From assembly GCF_002259405.1 (NCBI RefSeq), contig NZ_NPFW01000007.1:372001-436000 (forward strand): a stretch of 64,000 nucleotides of DNA, read 5' to 3'. This document shows positions 17,377 through 26,179 of the stretch, in pieces. The position numbers were made by a program, and so were the translations under genes. The notes below the pieces were generated by a model that saw only the letters and a program-made list of their open reading frames with translations, did not search any database and was not told where the DNA came from. Origin of the DNA: Rhodococcus sp. 14-2483-1-2. Lineage in GTDB: Bacteria > Actinomycetota > Actinomycetes > Mycobacteriales > Mycobacteriaceae. The stretch's first letter is position 1; every line of letters starts with the position of its first letter.

Positions 17377-18639
17377 TCACGCGCGGTTCCGAAGGCCAAC
17401 GGCTTCTGTGAGCAACTCTTCTACCAGAAGCTTAAACCTTCGCTCTGTCCAAACAGCTGCTCGAATTCTGGGAAGTTCTGCCGCCGTCAGGATTGCATCT
17501 ACAAACGCTGAAGTGTTAGACGATTCTGCGGGAACCGAGCGGCCACTCGCACCAGAAGCATCCAACACAGACGAGGCACCAGTCCTGTCGAAACAAACGA
17601 CGGGTATCCCTACCGCGGTAGCCTCACCGACTACACCACTAGCACCTTCCCGTGCAGACGGATGAATTAGAACGTCAGCCTCGTTCATATGCTTTAGCAC
17701 TTCTGGCCTCGGCAGCTTTCCAGCAAATGTTATACGATCAGTCAGGCCGAGCCTATCGACTAGCTCAGGAAGGTAGCTCGGTGTACCCGGAAGCGGCGCC
17801 CCGAGGATGGTGAGCATACTCCCATTCAACCGCTCATCTTGCATCGCAGCTATTGCAATCTCAAACCGCTTTCTCGGAATCAGGTGACCAACAGCAAGCA
17901 GTCGCAGACCTCGACCGTCGGTCCCCCGACTGACCGACAATGGTAAACCATTGATTTGGTCCTGCAAATCGTCCTTGATTACTACGTTGGGAAACGTTCG
18001 CACAGTCTTACCGAAATTACTAAAAAGATCTCTAACCGAGTCGTTTTGAGCTAGAACCAAGTCAATGTTCTTTGAAAAGGATCGTCCGGCGCGACGAGCA
18101 AGAAAATCACGAATTCGCTGAAGGCGTTTCTCGCGTCTCGACAACTCAGACGTTGGTTCAACATCGTAGACTGCACTGTTCCCGGACGCTCCCACTGGTC
18201 CCCATACCCTGAACGCACTTGGTGGAAGCGCCGATATTGGAGTAGGCAACATCTCGGTTGCGAATGTCACGTGGTGACCGAAGATCACATCCTGCGTCCT
18301 CGATAGCTCCTTTATCTGACGCTTTGCTCGCGCGAACCACACCAAGTACTCAAGGCGAGTCAGCTGGGGGTTTCTTTCCAAGAAGGCAAGCGGCCGCGGC
18401 ATATCAATCCCTACTGCGACGACGGTCGAAATTGCCAATCGCTCAAGTTCGGCCTGTACTCTTATCGCCGACCTCATATTCATAAACGCATGCACCGAAC
18501 ACCCGGAAGCGTCTGCTATCTCGCTGGCGACCTTAATAAAAAGCCATCCAATCCCCGTCTCGCTGCTCATATCTGGATTGGCCGCAAACGCCGACATCAC
18601 AATCGCGGGCCGGCCACCATCGACCTTAGAGTATGTCAT
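17377..18639 (-). CDS. Glycosyltransferase family 4 (locus A)
   Basis: A 420-residue GT-B fold enzyme without membrane segments. The C-terminal half carries Val-Gly-His-Leu-Ile-Pro-Arg-Lys-Arg-Phe, a Gly-Lys-Leu-Pro-Arg loop, and the retaining-enzyme Glu-Gly-Ala-Ser-Gly-Val-Val-Gly-Glu (EX7E) donor motif. The N-terminal acceptor domain is distinctive (Gly-Ile-Gly-Trp-Leu-Phe). It is tightly packed between Wzy (2 bp) and Wzx (9 bp) and is expected to add one sugar to the lipid-linked repeat unit. Codon use is AT-rich. Confidence 0.87.
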   Translation of the reverse strand: MTYSKVDGGRPAIVMSAFAANPDMSSETGIGWLFIKVASEIADASGCSVHAFMNMRSAIRVQAELERLAISTVVAVGIDMPRPLAFLERNPQLTRLEYLVWFARAKRQIKELSRTQDVIFGHHVTFATEMLPTPISALPPSAFRVWGPVGASGNSAVYDVEPTSELSRREKRLQRIRDFLARRAGRSFSKNIDLVLAQNDSVRDLFSNFGKTVRTFPNVVIKDDLQDQINGLPLSVSRGTDGRGLRLLAVGHLIPRKRFEIAIAAMQDERLNGSMLTILGAPLPGTPSYLPELVDRLGLTDRITFAGKLPRPEVLKHMNEADVLIHPSAREGASGVVGEATAVGIPVVCFDRTGASSVLDASGASGRSVPAESSNTSAFVDAILTAAELPRIRAAVWTERRFKLLVEELLTEAVGLRNRA

Positions 18640-18641
18640 TC

Positions 18642-20033
18642 TCAGAAGACTTTCTGTTTACTTTGAATCTTAAGGATTTGATTCGGACCTGCTGATTGCT
18701 GATCGTGATCGCTGATATTTTCTTCTTGGGCCCCTACCCTCACTGCCACCATTGCGATGTACACCCAGGTGAAGGCGAACCACACTGTATTCGTTGTGGA
18801 AGAGCAGATTAACAGAGTCGCAGGTACTACCAGCCCAGACCATCGATTCGCGAATCGATAGACGCATCCATAGATAAGACCAATAAATGCCAGAAACCCT
18901 ATTATGCCTGAGTCATAAGGGACCGCAGCCCAGACCGAACTTAGATAGGGGGCCCCTGTTCCTGTCGTATCGATCGGATGGTATTGCGAAAATGAATTCG
19001 CGCCTGATCCGAAGAGCCATCGCGATATGCCGTCTACGTCGGCTAACGCCATGGAGTAGATGTCGAGTCTGTATGCTCCAGTGCCCTGGCTAACATTAAA
19101 TATGTTCGATACCCTCCACGCGAAGTCGTCGTCGTTCGGCAGACTTGAATTACCGGAGAACACATACAAACTTCCGAGGAGCGCAGCGATACACATGCCC
19201 ATAGATTGGCTGATCTTTCCCCGCCTGAAAAAGTCGACTATTGTTAAACAGGATATCAAGGCAAGCGCAATCCACGCCGCGCGCGTACCGCTAAGTAGAA
19301 CAGCAATAGCGAGAATCAGCACCATGGGGTATTGAAGTCGCATCTTAATGTTTCTATTGGCGAACATAACAGCCAACCAGCCTACGCACTGTGCCGCGAA
19401 GACATTTACTTCAAACGATAGACCGATCAGGCGACCATCTTCTGCGACCCCGTACTCGAGTGGGAGGTAGATACCGCCAATCTTACTGGCCAAATACAGC
19501 GCGATACTCAGTGCTGCGATCGATGAGATAATTATTGTTCCAGACCGGAAGAATAAGTCCTTCTCACTACTGTTCGACAACGCGAAGTAGGTTCCGACAG
19601 CAGCAACTATCTGTAAGCAGATCCAGATGCTTCGCAGATGTTCAGGAGCCACGAAGGAGCTGGACAGTACCGTCACCAGCAGCCAAATGGCGGCTGATAC
19701 AAGTAGCGGCCGTGGGATCTTACTATTGGACAAGCTGCAACTGTTAGATCGTTGTTGTAGCAATATTATTACAAGCACTGGAAGCGCCAATAGTTCGGGA
19801 CGAAGAGTCCCAAATCCTGCGCTGACCACAAGCCCATTTGCGGTGACTGCAAAGAAGTACACCGCCCATGCAAAGCCTCTATTCATGCTGCAAAGGGTCA
19901 GAACCGCAAGCCCACCAGCTGCCGCTAGCGGCAGCATCCAGTACTTGCTGGCACCAACCGCGCCAAAGATTAAGACGCCCAGGTAGAGTGAAGCGAAGGC
20001 AAGTCCATGGGTAGCTCTGGACGTCATTAGCAA
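18642..20033 (-). CDS. Wzy-type O-antigen polymerase/ligase family membrane protein (locus A)
   Basis: A 463-residue polytopic protein with about eleven helices and a larger hydrophilic loop in the C-terminal half (around residues 290-350) that includes Phe-Gly-Ser-Gly-Ala-Asn-Ser-Phe. This is the arrangement of Wzy/O-antigen-ligase proteins, which join repeat units on the periplasmic side. It sits between two glycosyltransferases in the locus A operon. Sequence conservation in this family is poor, so the call depends on topology and context. Confidence 0.8.
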   Translation of the reverse strand: MLMTSRATHGLAFASLYLGVLIFGAVGASKYWMLPLAAAGGLAVLTLCSMNRGFAWAVYFFAVTANGLVVSAGFGTLRPELLALPVLVIILLQQRSNSCSLSNSKIPRPLLVSAAIWLLVTVLSSSFVAPEHLRSIWICLQIVAAVGTYFALSNSSEKDLFFRSGTIIISSIAALSIALYLASKIGGIYLPLEYGVAEDGRLIGLSFEVNVFAAQCVGWLAVMFANRNIKMRLQYPMVLILAIAVLLSGTRAAWIALALISCLTIVDFFRRGKISQSMGMCIAALLGSLYVFSGNSSLPNDDDFAWRVSNIFNVSQGTGAYRLDIYSMALADVDGISRWLFGSGANSFSQYHPIDTTGTGAPYLSSVWAAVPYDSGIIGFLAFIGLIYGCVYRFANRWSGLVVPATLLICSSTTNTVWFAFTWVYIAMVAVRVGAQEENISDHDQQSAGPNQILKIQSKQKVF

Positions 20034-20048
20034 GTGCCTCTCATCATT

Positions 20049-21167
20049 CTAGGCGAAGCTCTTGAGTGCGGCTGCGTAGCGTTCACCAACGGAACGCGCG
20101 GCGAACTGATCGACGGCATCCGGCCAATGAGCGCGGTCTCGGAACAGTTCGTCCAACTTCACCATTCCTCCGGGTCCACACAGGCTGATGAGAAAACCTT
20201 CTAGATCTTCTACCGACTCGATGACCTTCCCGACGCCCGTTGCATTAACAATTTCGGCCGGCCCTGAGCCATCCAACACGACGGGATATGCGCCACAACT
20301 GATCGCCTCCACCACCGTCCGTCCGAAGGCCTCATGCTCCGATAGATTGACAACTAAGTCACATTTTCTCATATATGGGCCTACCGCGCCCACTCTATCC
20401 AAGAACTGGGATCTCGGCATCCGGGAGACCCGCTCTCGCAAGTCCAACTCGAACGGGGTACGACGGTCCGCTTCTTTGGTACCACCAACAACCATCAAAT
20501 TTAAAGCGCCCTGTGGCATAGCCTCGACGGCGGAGACTAACTGGTGAACTCCCTTGTGCGGTACTATCTGTCCAAAAATCCCCACCGTCAGTGGAAGTCG
20601 TGCATTCCTATGTTGATTGGTCGTCTTGTCGACTTCCACTGGTCTTCCAATTACCCTTACTTTGGGACTGAGCGTCAAACCACTGCTTCGAACTATCGAC
20701 AGCGAAGGCGCAATTACTCCCGAGCAGAAGTTACCGATAAATTTCGTAAGCCTTACACTTTGGCCACCAGAAAAAGTCTCATGCAGGTCAAGCACACATG
20801 GTATTCGACGAATTCGGCTAGCAATAATCGTCTCCGGCGACTGCCAAAGACTAAAAGATAGAGCTAGATCGAAATCCTTCAGCACTTTCGCCAATCGCAC
20901 GCCAGATGCAAGTACGTTAAATGGCTCTTTCGCGATGTCGTTTCGTGACGCAGTAGAGAAGCTGCCGCCAGCAAGAGCCGGGTGCTTCGCAAATCGGTAT
21001 TCAATGGCACGATGGTTTCGGGTATCCAGAATTCTCTTGAATGGAGATCCCTGAGCCAACACGGTTGTAGCTTCGATTCCTTGTTGTTTGAACTGCTCAA
21101 GAAGGATTAGAAGGCTATGCTCAGCCCCCCACACGGACGCAGATTCAGTCACTATTGCAACTTTCAC
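20049..21167 (-). CDS. Glycosyltransferase family 4 (locus A)
   Basis: A 372-residue enzyme beginning Met-Lys-Val-Ala-Ile-Val-Thr-Glu-Ser at GTG 21167. A longer reading frame extends into the upstream acetyltransferase and encodes an Arg/Cys/Trp-rich shadow, so it is rejected. Motifs seen are Gly-Ala-Glu-His-Ser-Leu in the acceptor domain, Val-Gly-Ile-Phe-Gly-Gln-Ile-Val-Pro-His-Lys-Gly, and Glu-His-Glu-Ala-Phe-Gly-Arg-Thr-Val-Val-Glu (EX7E). The start lies five bases after the stop of the acetyltransferase gene. It should add one sugar to the repeat unit. Confidence 0.87.
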   Translation of the reverse strand: MKVAIVTESASVWGAEHSLLILLEQFKQQGIEATTVLAQGSPFKRILDTRNHRAIEYRFAKHPALAGGSFSTASRNDIAKEPFNVLASGVRLAKVLKDFDLALSFSLWQSPETIIASRIRRIPCVLDLHETFSGGQSVRLTKFIGNFCSGVIAPSLSIVRSSGLTLSPKVRVIGRPVEVDKTTNQHRNARLPLTVGIFGQIVPHKGVHQLVSAVEAMPQGALNLMVVGGTKEADRRTPFELDLRERVSRMPRSQFLDRVGAVGPYMRKCDLVVNLSEHEAFGRTVVEAISCGAYPVVLDGSGPAEIVNATGVGKVIESVEDLEGFLISLCGPGGMVKLDELFRDRAHWPDAVDQFAARSVGERYAAALKSFA

Positions 21168-21172
21168 ATCAT

Positions 21173-21877
21173 TTATGAGCTTCCCCTTTCTCCAATTTGC
21201 CGCGCCGGAACGCCACCGACAATTGAGTACGCGCGGACTTCGTCGCGGACCACAGCGCCAGCCGCGACAACAGCACCATCGCCTATGGTTACCCCAGCAA
21301 GAATGGTGGCGCCGGCCCCTATCCACACGTCATTCCCAATCGAGACCGGGGATCTCGACTCGCCTTGCTGTCGAATGTTAACGGTTCTTTCCTTGAAAAT
21401 ATGATTTTCAGATACTATAGTTACATTTGGTCCGAGCAGACAGTCCTTACCAATCCGGACGCCACCCTGGCCGAGTATAATATTCCCGGCTCCTACAGCT
21501 GACCTGTCGCCAATAACGATGCCGATCCCTAGGTTGCGAATTACACCGCTACCCCTGAGCGTAGCCCCGTCATCGAGTGTGCAACTATTCCCTATTGATA
21601 CACCGTTGATGGAAAGCGCGTTTATAGCTACGCGTGATCCGAATACGACGTTGCTGCCCATTTCGAGTCTCGACCTTGAACGAATCGTCACCCCACTACC
21701 AAAGTAAGCAGACGGGTATCCCCGCAGAGCAGCCCTAAGCCTCTGCCTAATGCGGTAGACGATTTCGGAGGCTAGGGATGCGGCGGGTACATTCGAGTCA
21801 ATCGTCGCATCTATGCCTCGCGATCTTGCGTAGGCATTGTTAACCATGGATATGATCAGCCCAGAACGCTTATTCAT
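21173..21877 (-). CDS. Left-handed beta-helix (hexapeptide) O-acetyltransferase (locus A)
   Basis: A 234-residue protein with many [LIV]-G-x4 hexapeptide turns from residue ~70 onward and an Asn-His-Ile-Phe-Lys catalytic histidine loop. It closes with Val-Ile-Val-Gly-type turns and Gly-Gly-Val-Pro-Ala, the hallmark of the maltose/colanic-acid acetyltransferase group. It probably acetylates a cytoplasmic lipid-linked sugar or nucleotide sugar of locus A. Its start overlaps the upstream glycosyltransferase stop (ATGA at 21874-21877), so the two are translationally coupled. The N-terminal ~60 residues are less typical. Confidence 0.87.
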   Translation of the reverse strand: MNKRSGLIISMVNNAYARSRGIDATIDSNVPAASLASEIVYRIRQRLRAALRGYPSAYFGSGVTIRSRSRLEMGSNVVFGSRVAINALSINGVSIGNSCTLDDGATLRGSGVIRNLGIGIVIGDRSAVGAGNIILGQGGVRIGKDCLLGPNVTIVSENHIFKERTVNIRQQGESRSPVSIGNDVWIGAGATILAGVTIGDGAVVAAGAVVRDEVRAYSIVGGVPARQIGERGSS

Positions 21878-22947
21878 TCCGTTACGCCCTGTCCGTCCAT
21901 GATCACTGTGCGCATTTTACGAACCACTTCTTTCCATGTCGTTGGCACGGACGTAGGTCCCGGGCTACTCGTGGCGAGCGATTGACGGATCGCCGTTCCA
22001 ATTTGATCGACTGACAGTGGGTCGACAAATGCAACCCCGTCGGGCAGTACCTCTCGAAAGACCGGGATATCGCTGACCAATGCCTTCGCACCTAAACTGA
22101 CAGCTTCGACTGGCGGTAGACCGTAACCCTCATCCAAAGAGAGGTAGCAAAACAGCGAACAATTTTCGTACAGCCACCGCAGGTTTTGGTCGTCCACGTG
22201 CCCAAGTAGAATCACACTACCGTCGTCAATTGCGGACGTGATCTGACGTCCCAGATCGGGAACCTTTCCTGACCTTCCGCCGACTATCACAAGCGGATTC
22301 GTCGGCGTTACCGCTCCTGATCGAAGCGCGCCAAGAATCGTATTTATCAAGTTCTTTCGAACGTTCAGTCGGCCAACGGATAGAATGAATGCGTGTGGTG
22401 TTAATTGGTACCCGGCAGGCGGGATCGAGTCCAACTTCAGGGAGCTCGGTAGTCCCAGCCCTGTTACCTGCACCTCATTCGAGTTGGATATGAACCTTTC
22501 AATTCGCCTCTTCTCATTAATGGTTGAAGTGAACAGATTATTTGCGTAACGCGCCATTGGTAACATGGCGCTCAGGTAGATACGCTCTTTTCGCGTAAAC
22601 CATTCAGGGTTAGTCTTAAAGATTGCATCATGCACGAATACGTTCGAGTTTGAAGCGATTGAGCTAAAGTTTTGTGAGATAATCGCATCCATTGCATACT
22701 TTTTAGAGATATGTGGTAATTCGATTGCATTAATCAGCGGGTGCGCGCGAAGTCGCGTGGATATTACCTGGAGCTGAGGATTCGCCTTTGTGACTGTCTT
22801 TCCGGAGGCTTTAGGAACAGCGAGCGCGATGTGGTCGTCCGGAAACTCTGTTTGCCATGCTCGGACCATTTCTTTCAGAACCATGGCACCGGATGGCGGC
22901 CCGTTGTTCCACCAGTACGCATCGAAGACGATTCTCAACTTTGGCAC
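21874..22947 (-). CDS. Glycosyltransferase family 4, mannosyltransferase-like (locus A)
   Basis: A 357-residue GT-B enzyme. Clear motifs are Val-Gly-Arg-Leu-Asn-Val-Arg-Lys-Asn in the donor half and Ser-Leu-Asp-Glu-Gly-Tyr-Gly-Leu-Pro-Pro-Val-Glu-Ala (EX7E). The organisation resembles GT4 mannosyl- and rhamnosyltransferases of capsule loci, but specificity is not readable. It is the first strongly AT-rich gene after the GC-rich DUF1972 glycosyltransferase, from which it is separated by 12 bp, so the right edge of the exchanged cassette lies at about 22950. Confidence 0.87.
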   Translation of the reverse strand: MPKLRIVFDAYWWNNGPPSGAMVLKEMVRAWQTEFPDDHIALAVPKASGKTVTKANPQLQVISTRLRAHPLINAIELPHISKKYAMDAIISQNFSSIASNSNVFVHDAIFKTNPEWFTRKERIYLSAMLPMARYANNLFTSTINEKRRIERFISNSNEVQVTGLGLPSSLKLDSIPPAGYQLTPHAFILSVGRLNVRKNLINTILGALRSGAVTPTNPLVIVGGRSGKVPDLGRQITSAIDDGSVILLGHVDDQNLRWLYENCSLFCYLSLDEGYGLPPVEAVSLGAKALVSDIPVFREVLPDGVAFVDPLSVDQIGTAIRQSLATSSPGPTSVPTTWKEVVRKMRTVIMDGQGVTE

Positions 22948-22959
22948 GAGGTCAACACC

Positions 22960-24114
22960 CTATTCGTCCGCTAATCCTGCGTTTTCGGCAACCTCGGTTC
23001 GCGCTGCGGGCAGGTTGGAGTCCACCAGTCGCAGCAACAAGTCCTCATAGCCCCTGCAGACCCTCTCCCAGGTATACAGGTCTTGGGCTCGCTGGAAGGA
23101 CGCAGCGGCCGACTCGGCTTGCCAATTGCGATCGGTCATCACGCGACCGATTCCCGCGATGATGCTTCCACAATCTGGCTGCACAAAAGTTCCAGCGCTA
23201 GAGAGCACTTCGCGGTTGTACACGGTATCCCGGGCAACGGTGGGAGCCCCACACGCCATCGCCTGGACCAACGCCGGATTCGTCCCCCCGACGCTGTGAC
23301 CATGAAAGTAGGCACCCGCATGCTGCCATAGCGAGAAGAGCTTCTTGTCGTCGCTAACATGACCCAGCCACTGCACGCGGGGCGATTCCTCAGCCAACTT
23401 CTTTGCCGCGAGGTCTAGCTCTCCGCCGTAGCCGGAGGAGCCGACGATCACGACGTTCCATTTCTTGCTGAGTTCCCTGGCTGCTTCGAGGAACTCGGGA
23501 ACAGTGTTTTCGGGAACGAACCGAGCCACGATCAAGACGTACTCTCTGGACTTCAGGCCCTCGACGACCGGAAGCCGGTCAGGAGCGTCGCCGCCGTAGG
23601 GAATGAACACTCCGTCGCGCCCGAAACCGTGCTGCCATCGTCGCCGAATCTCATGCGAGTCGCAAACCAACTCCGATGCATACTTCGCCGTCAGTCGAGC
23701 TCCGCCACGAAACACCCGCTTGGCGTTGGTGCCCCACTTCGCTCGCTCCCATTCGATACCGTCGACATTGACCACCGTCGGAATGCCGCGAGAACGGAGG
23801 AGTGGAAGCCAATATCCGTTGGCCACGTTCATGATCAACGCAACGTCGGGCTTGCGACGGGCCGCGCTGAGCGACGACGTCAAGCCGTAGCTGAGCGTAC
23901 TGAGTGACTTGGTTTCGAGACCCTTCGTCATCACAGATGACACCCGCGAGTCCAGCATGGGGTCCTCCGTCTTGACTGCGCCTGGACGTCCATAGACGGT
24001 CACGTCCCAGCCTTCTTCGGCCAGGTATGGCCCCAGACGCCTGACCAGCGTCTCGAATCCGCCATAGTAGCTCGGGTATCCCCGCGTACCGATGATTGCA
24101 ACCGACTTGCTCAT
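22960..24114 (-). CDS. Glycosyltransferase family 4 with DUF1972 N-terminus (locus A)
   Basis: A 384-residue enzyme starting Val-Ala-Ile-Ile-Gly-Thr-Arg-Gly-Tyr-Pro with Tyr-Tyr-Gly-Gly-Phe-Glu-Thr. This is the signature of the DUF1972/RfaB-like glycosyltransferases that often act second, directly after the priming phosphotransferase. The donor domain shows Val-Gly-Gly-Thr-Asn-Pro-Ala-Leu-Val-Gln-Ala-Met-Ala-Cys-Gly. It follows the phosphotransferase at 24173 by 58 bp. Base composition is GC-rich like the flanking genome, so it belongs to the conserved shoulder of locus A rather than the variable centre. Confidence 0.9.
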   Translation of the reverse strand: MSKSVAIIGTRGYPSYYGGFETLVRRLGPYLAEEGWDVTVYGRPGAVKTEDPMLDSRVSSVMTKGLETKSLSTLSYGLTSSLSAARRKPDVALIMNVANGYWLPLLRSRGIPTVVNVDGIEWERAKWGTNAKRVFRGGARLTAKYASELVCDSHEIRRRWQHGFGRDGVFIPYGGDAPDRLPVVEGLKSREYVLIVARFVPENTVPEFLEAARELSKKWNVVIVGSSGYGGELDLAAKKLAEESPRVQWLGHVSDDKKLFSLWQHAGAYFHGHSVGGTNPALVQAMACGAPTVARDTVYNREVLSSAGTFVQPDCGSIIAGIGRVMTDRNWQAESAAASFQRAQDLYTWERVCRGYEDLLLRLVDSNLPAARTEVAENAGLADE

Positions 24115-24172
24115 TGAATTCCTGACCCTCCCGACACGAGAACAGCGCGACGAACACCCGACTTGGGCAAAC

Positions 24173-25684
24173 TCAATACGCCCCGTCGCTCCCAGCTACT
24201 GCCTTCATGGTCTTGGCAATGATCAGCAGATCTCCCACCATCGACCAGTTCTCGACGTACGAAAGGTCCAACCGCACAGTCTCTTCCCACGACAGGTCCG
24301 ATCGGCCGCTGACCTGCCACAGACCCGTGACTCCAGGCTTGACCAACAGTCGCCGACGAACCTCACCGTTGTAGGTCTCGACCTCGCGGCGCAGCGGAGG
24401 CCTCGGCCCCACCACGCTCATCTCACGCTTGAGAACGTTTACGAACTGCGGCAGCTCGTCGAGACTGAAGCGCCGCAGAACCTTGCCGACGGATGTCACC
24501 CGCGGATCGTCACGCATCTTGAACAGAACCCCGCCGGCGCCCTCGTTCTGATCGAGGAGGTGGGCAACCTGCTTATCAGCGTCCACGGTCATGCTGCGGA
24601 ACTTGATCATCGAGAACGGCCTGCCGTCGATGCCCATCCGTTCGGACTTGTAGAACACCGGACCACGACTGGTGGTCTTCACGGCGATAGCAACAGCCAG
24701 CAGGATCGGCGAGATCAGTGCCAGCACCAGAGCGGCGAAAGTGAGGTCGAACGCGGTCTTGCTGAAGCGCGTCGCTCCGTTGTACTGAGGCTTCTCCACG
24801 TGGATCAACGGGAACCCTGCGACGGGCCGCATCACCAATCGCGGACCGGCAACGTCGACGACTCCCGGCGCAACCACCAGGTCGACGTTCGTCTTCTCCA
24901 GATCCCAGATCATCTTGCGGATCCCCTTGTGGCCGAGGTGCTCGGTGGCCGTCACCGCAACAGTGTCTGCACCACACTCCTCGATCGCCTCGAGCACGTC
25001 GTGCTCATCGCCCAGTACCGGGATGTCGGTGCCCTCGACGTGAACCAGGCCGTCCCGCGGAGCCTCGTACCCGGGCATGCAGATTCCGACCACCGCGTAA
25101 CCCGAGGAGGGGGACCTCTCGAAGGACTGTGCCATCGACACCGCGGCTGAACGGCTGCCCACGATCAGGACGGACGTCTTGTACTCGCCCGTGCTTCGAA
25201 GCCGATTGACGACCTTGCGCCAGATCCACCGGCTCATCAGCAGTGCGATCAGCCCGACCGGCAGAGCGATAGCCAGATACAGGCGAGCGATGTCGATGCG
25301 GAACAAAAGAGACACGATCGCGATCACACCGAACAGGCGGAACGTGGCCGATACGATGCGTCGGTACTCCTCCGCACCGTTGCCGATGACTCGCGGGGAT
25401 CGCGTACGGAAGATCGCAAGAAAAGCGATCCACACTCCGGCGATGACGACCGACAGGCCCGTGTACGACACCGTCGAGAGGAGGCCTGTGGATTCGACAC
25501 CACCGAAGCGCACGATCTGAGCCAGACCCACCGACAGAGCGACAACAACGACGTCGGTCACCCGAAGCCGCCGGACGTATTGGCTCTCCCATACGTGGCG
25601 CGACGTGAGCCTTCGAGCCACCACCGCGTCCTGTCGACGCGGAGATCCCCACAGAGAGCGCTGTGCAGCCCCGACAGATGCCAC
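24173..25684 (-). CDS. Undecaprenyl-phosphate sugar phosphotransferase (priming enzyme, locus A)
   Basis: A 503-residue WbaP/CpsE-type enzyme. About five membrane helices and a Rossmann-like region (Val-Leu-Ile-Val-Gly-Ser-Arg) precede the catalytic bacterial sugar transferase domain. That domain has [26 protein letters not shown] and Gly-Val-Thr-Gly-Leu-Trp-Gln. It is the first gene of the leftward locus A operon and would begin the repeat unit. A close paralogue lies at 28051-29556, with nearly identical C-terminal thirds, suggesting duplication or gene conversion. Confidence 0.93.
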   Translation of the reverse strand: MASVGAAQRSLWGSPRRQDAVVARRLTSRHVWESQYVRRLRVTDVVVVALSVGLAQIVRFGGVESTGLLSTVSYTGLSVVIAGVWIAFLAIFRTRSPRVIGNGAEEYRRIVSATFRLFGVIAIVSLLFRIDIARLYLAIALPVGLIALLMSRWIWRKVVNRLRSTGEYKTSVLIVGSRSAAVSMAQSFERSPSSGYAVVGICMPGYEAPRDGLVHVEGTDIPVLGDEHDVLEAIEECGADTVAVTATEHLGHKGIRKMIWDLEKTNVDLVVAPGVVDVAGPRLVMRPVAGFPLIHVEKPQYNGATRFSKTAFDLTFAALVLALISPILLAVAIAVKTTSRGPVFYKSERMGIDGRPFSMIKFRSMTVDADKQVAHLLDQNEGAGGVLFKMRDDPRVTSVGKVLRRFSLDELPQFVNVLKREMSVVGPRPPLRREVETYNGEVRRRLLVKPGVTGLWQVSGRSDLSWEETVRLDLSYVENWSMVGDLLIIAKTMKAVAGSDGAY

Positions 25685-26179
25685 GTGCTCCCCTCCTCTG
25701 TACTCGAGTGCTCACCATCGGTCAGCACATATCCGATCCAGACCAATCCGAATTTCAACTGGTATCGAATTGAAATAGTCCCACGTGGATAGCGCTACCA
25801 CCACGCGAGCGATGCAGATCACAAATCAATAACAGCGTTCAAGGTGTTTACCACACCGAAGCTAACGGTGCTACGCCGTAGGCCGTGCAGCCGAAAAAAG
25901 CCGCCATAGAGCCGAGAACTGTTACGTAGCAACTGAATTGCGCTTGACATGTGATGCCTAACAAGATCCACAGCTGTTATTCGGCAAATATCCACACAGA
26001 GCAAGTCGCACGCTTCAAATGACAAACCAGCGCACGTGATTAGTACCGTAAATCGTGCTAAGCACCGAATACAAATCGGAAACCGGTACTAAAGACCATT
26101 CTCGCCGGTTAGGAGCTCGCAATCAGCGAGAATTCATTCGACTGAACGACGCCTGCGATTCACAACGATGCAGCAGCGA
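25685..26179. other. Intergenic region between the priming enzyme and ugd
   Basis: About 495 bp, relatively AT-rich, with no convincing gene; the short minus-strand frame at 25819-26025 has no family features. Near the ugd end, ATTCTCGC (26098-26105) and GCGAGAAT (26126-26133) form an 8-bp stem with a 20-base loop. This could be a weak terminator for ugd. The region must also carry the promoter of the locus A operon. Confidence 0.45.

Larger units (their letters stand above)
13434..22950. other. AT-richer polysaccharide cassette (probable horizontally exchanged segment)
   Basis: Base composition falls visibly here. For example the line at 16981-17040 is 28/60 G+C, against 43/60 at 28261-28320. 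Rare codons such as AGA, ATA and TTA are frequent. The cassette holds the polymer-specific genes: two acyl/acetyltransferases, an SGNH-like lipoprotein, Wzx, Wzy and three glycosyltransferases. It is flanked by GC-rich conserved genes, the kinase on the left and the DUF1972 glycosyltransferase and phosphotransferase on the right. No mobile element was found at either edge. Confidence 0.6.

Noticed and set aside
13434..22950. AT-rich segment considered as a transposon or prophage
   Set aside because: No transposase, integrase, terminal repeats, tRNA target or phage genes; content fits an exchanged capsule cassette instead.
24092..25150. 352-codon plus-strand frame opposite the DUF1972 glycosyltransferase and priming enzyme
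   Set aside because: Low-complexity His/Gln/Arg-rich shadow of two well-supported genes.
25819..26025. 68-codon minus-strand frame between the priming enzyme and ugd
   Set aside because: No recognisable domain and atypical composition; probably chance.
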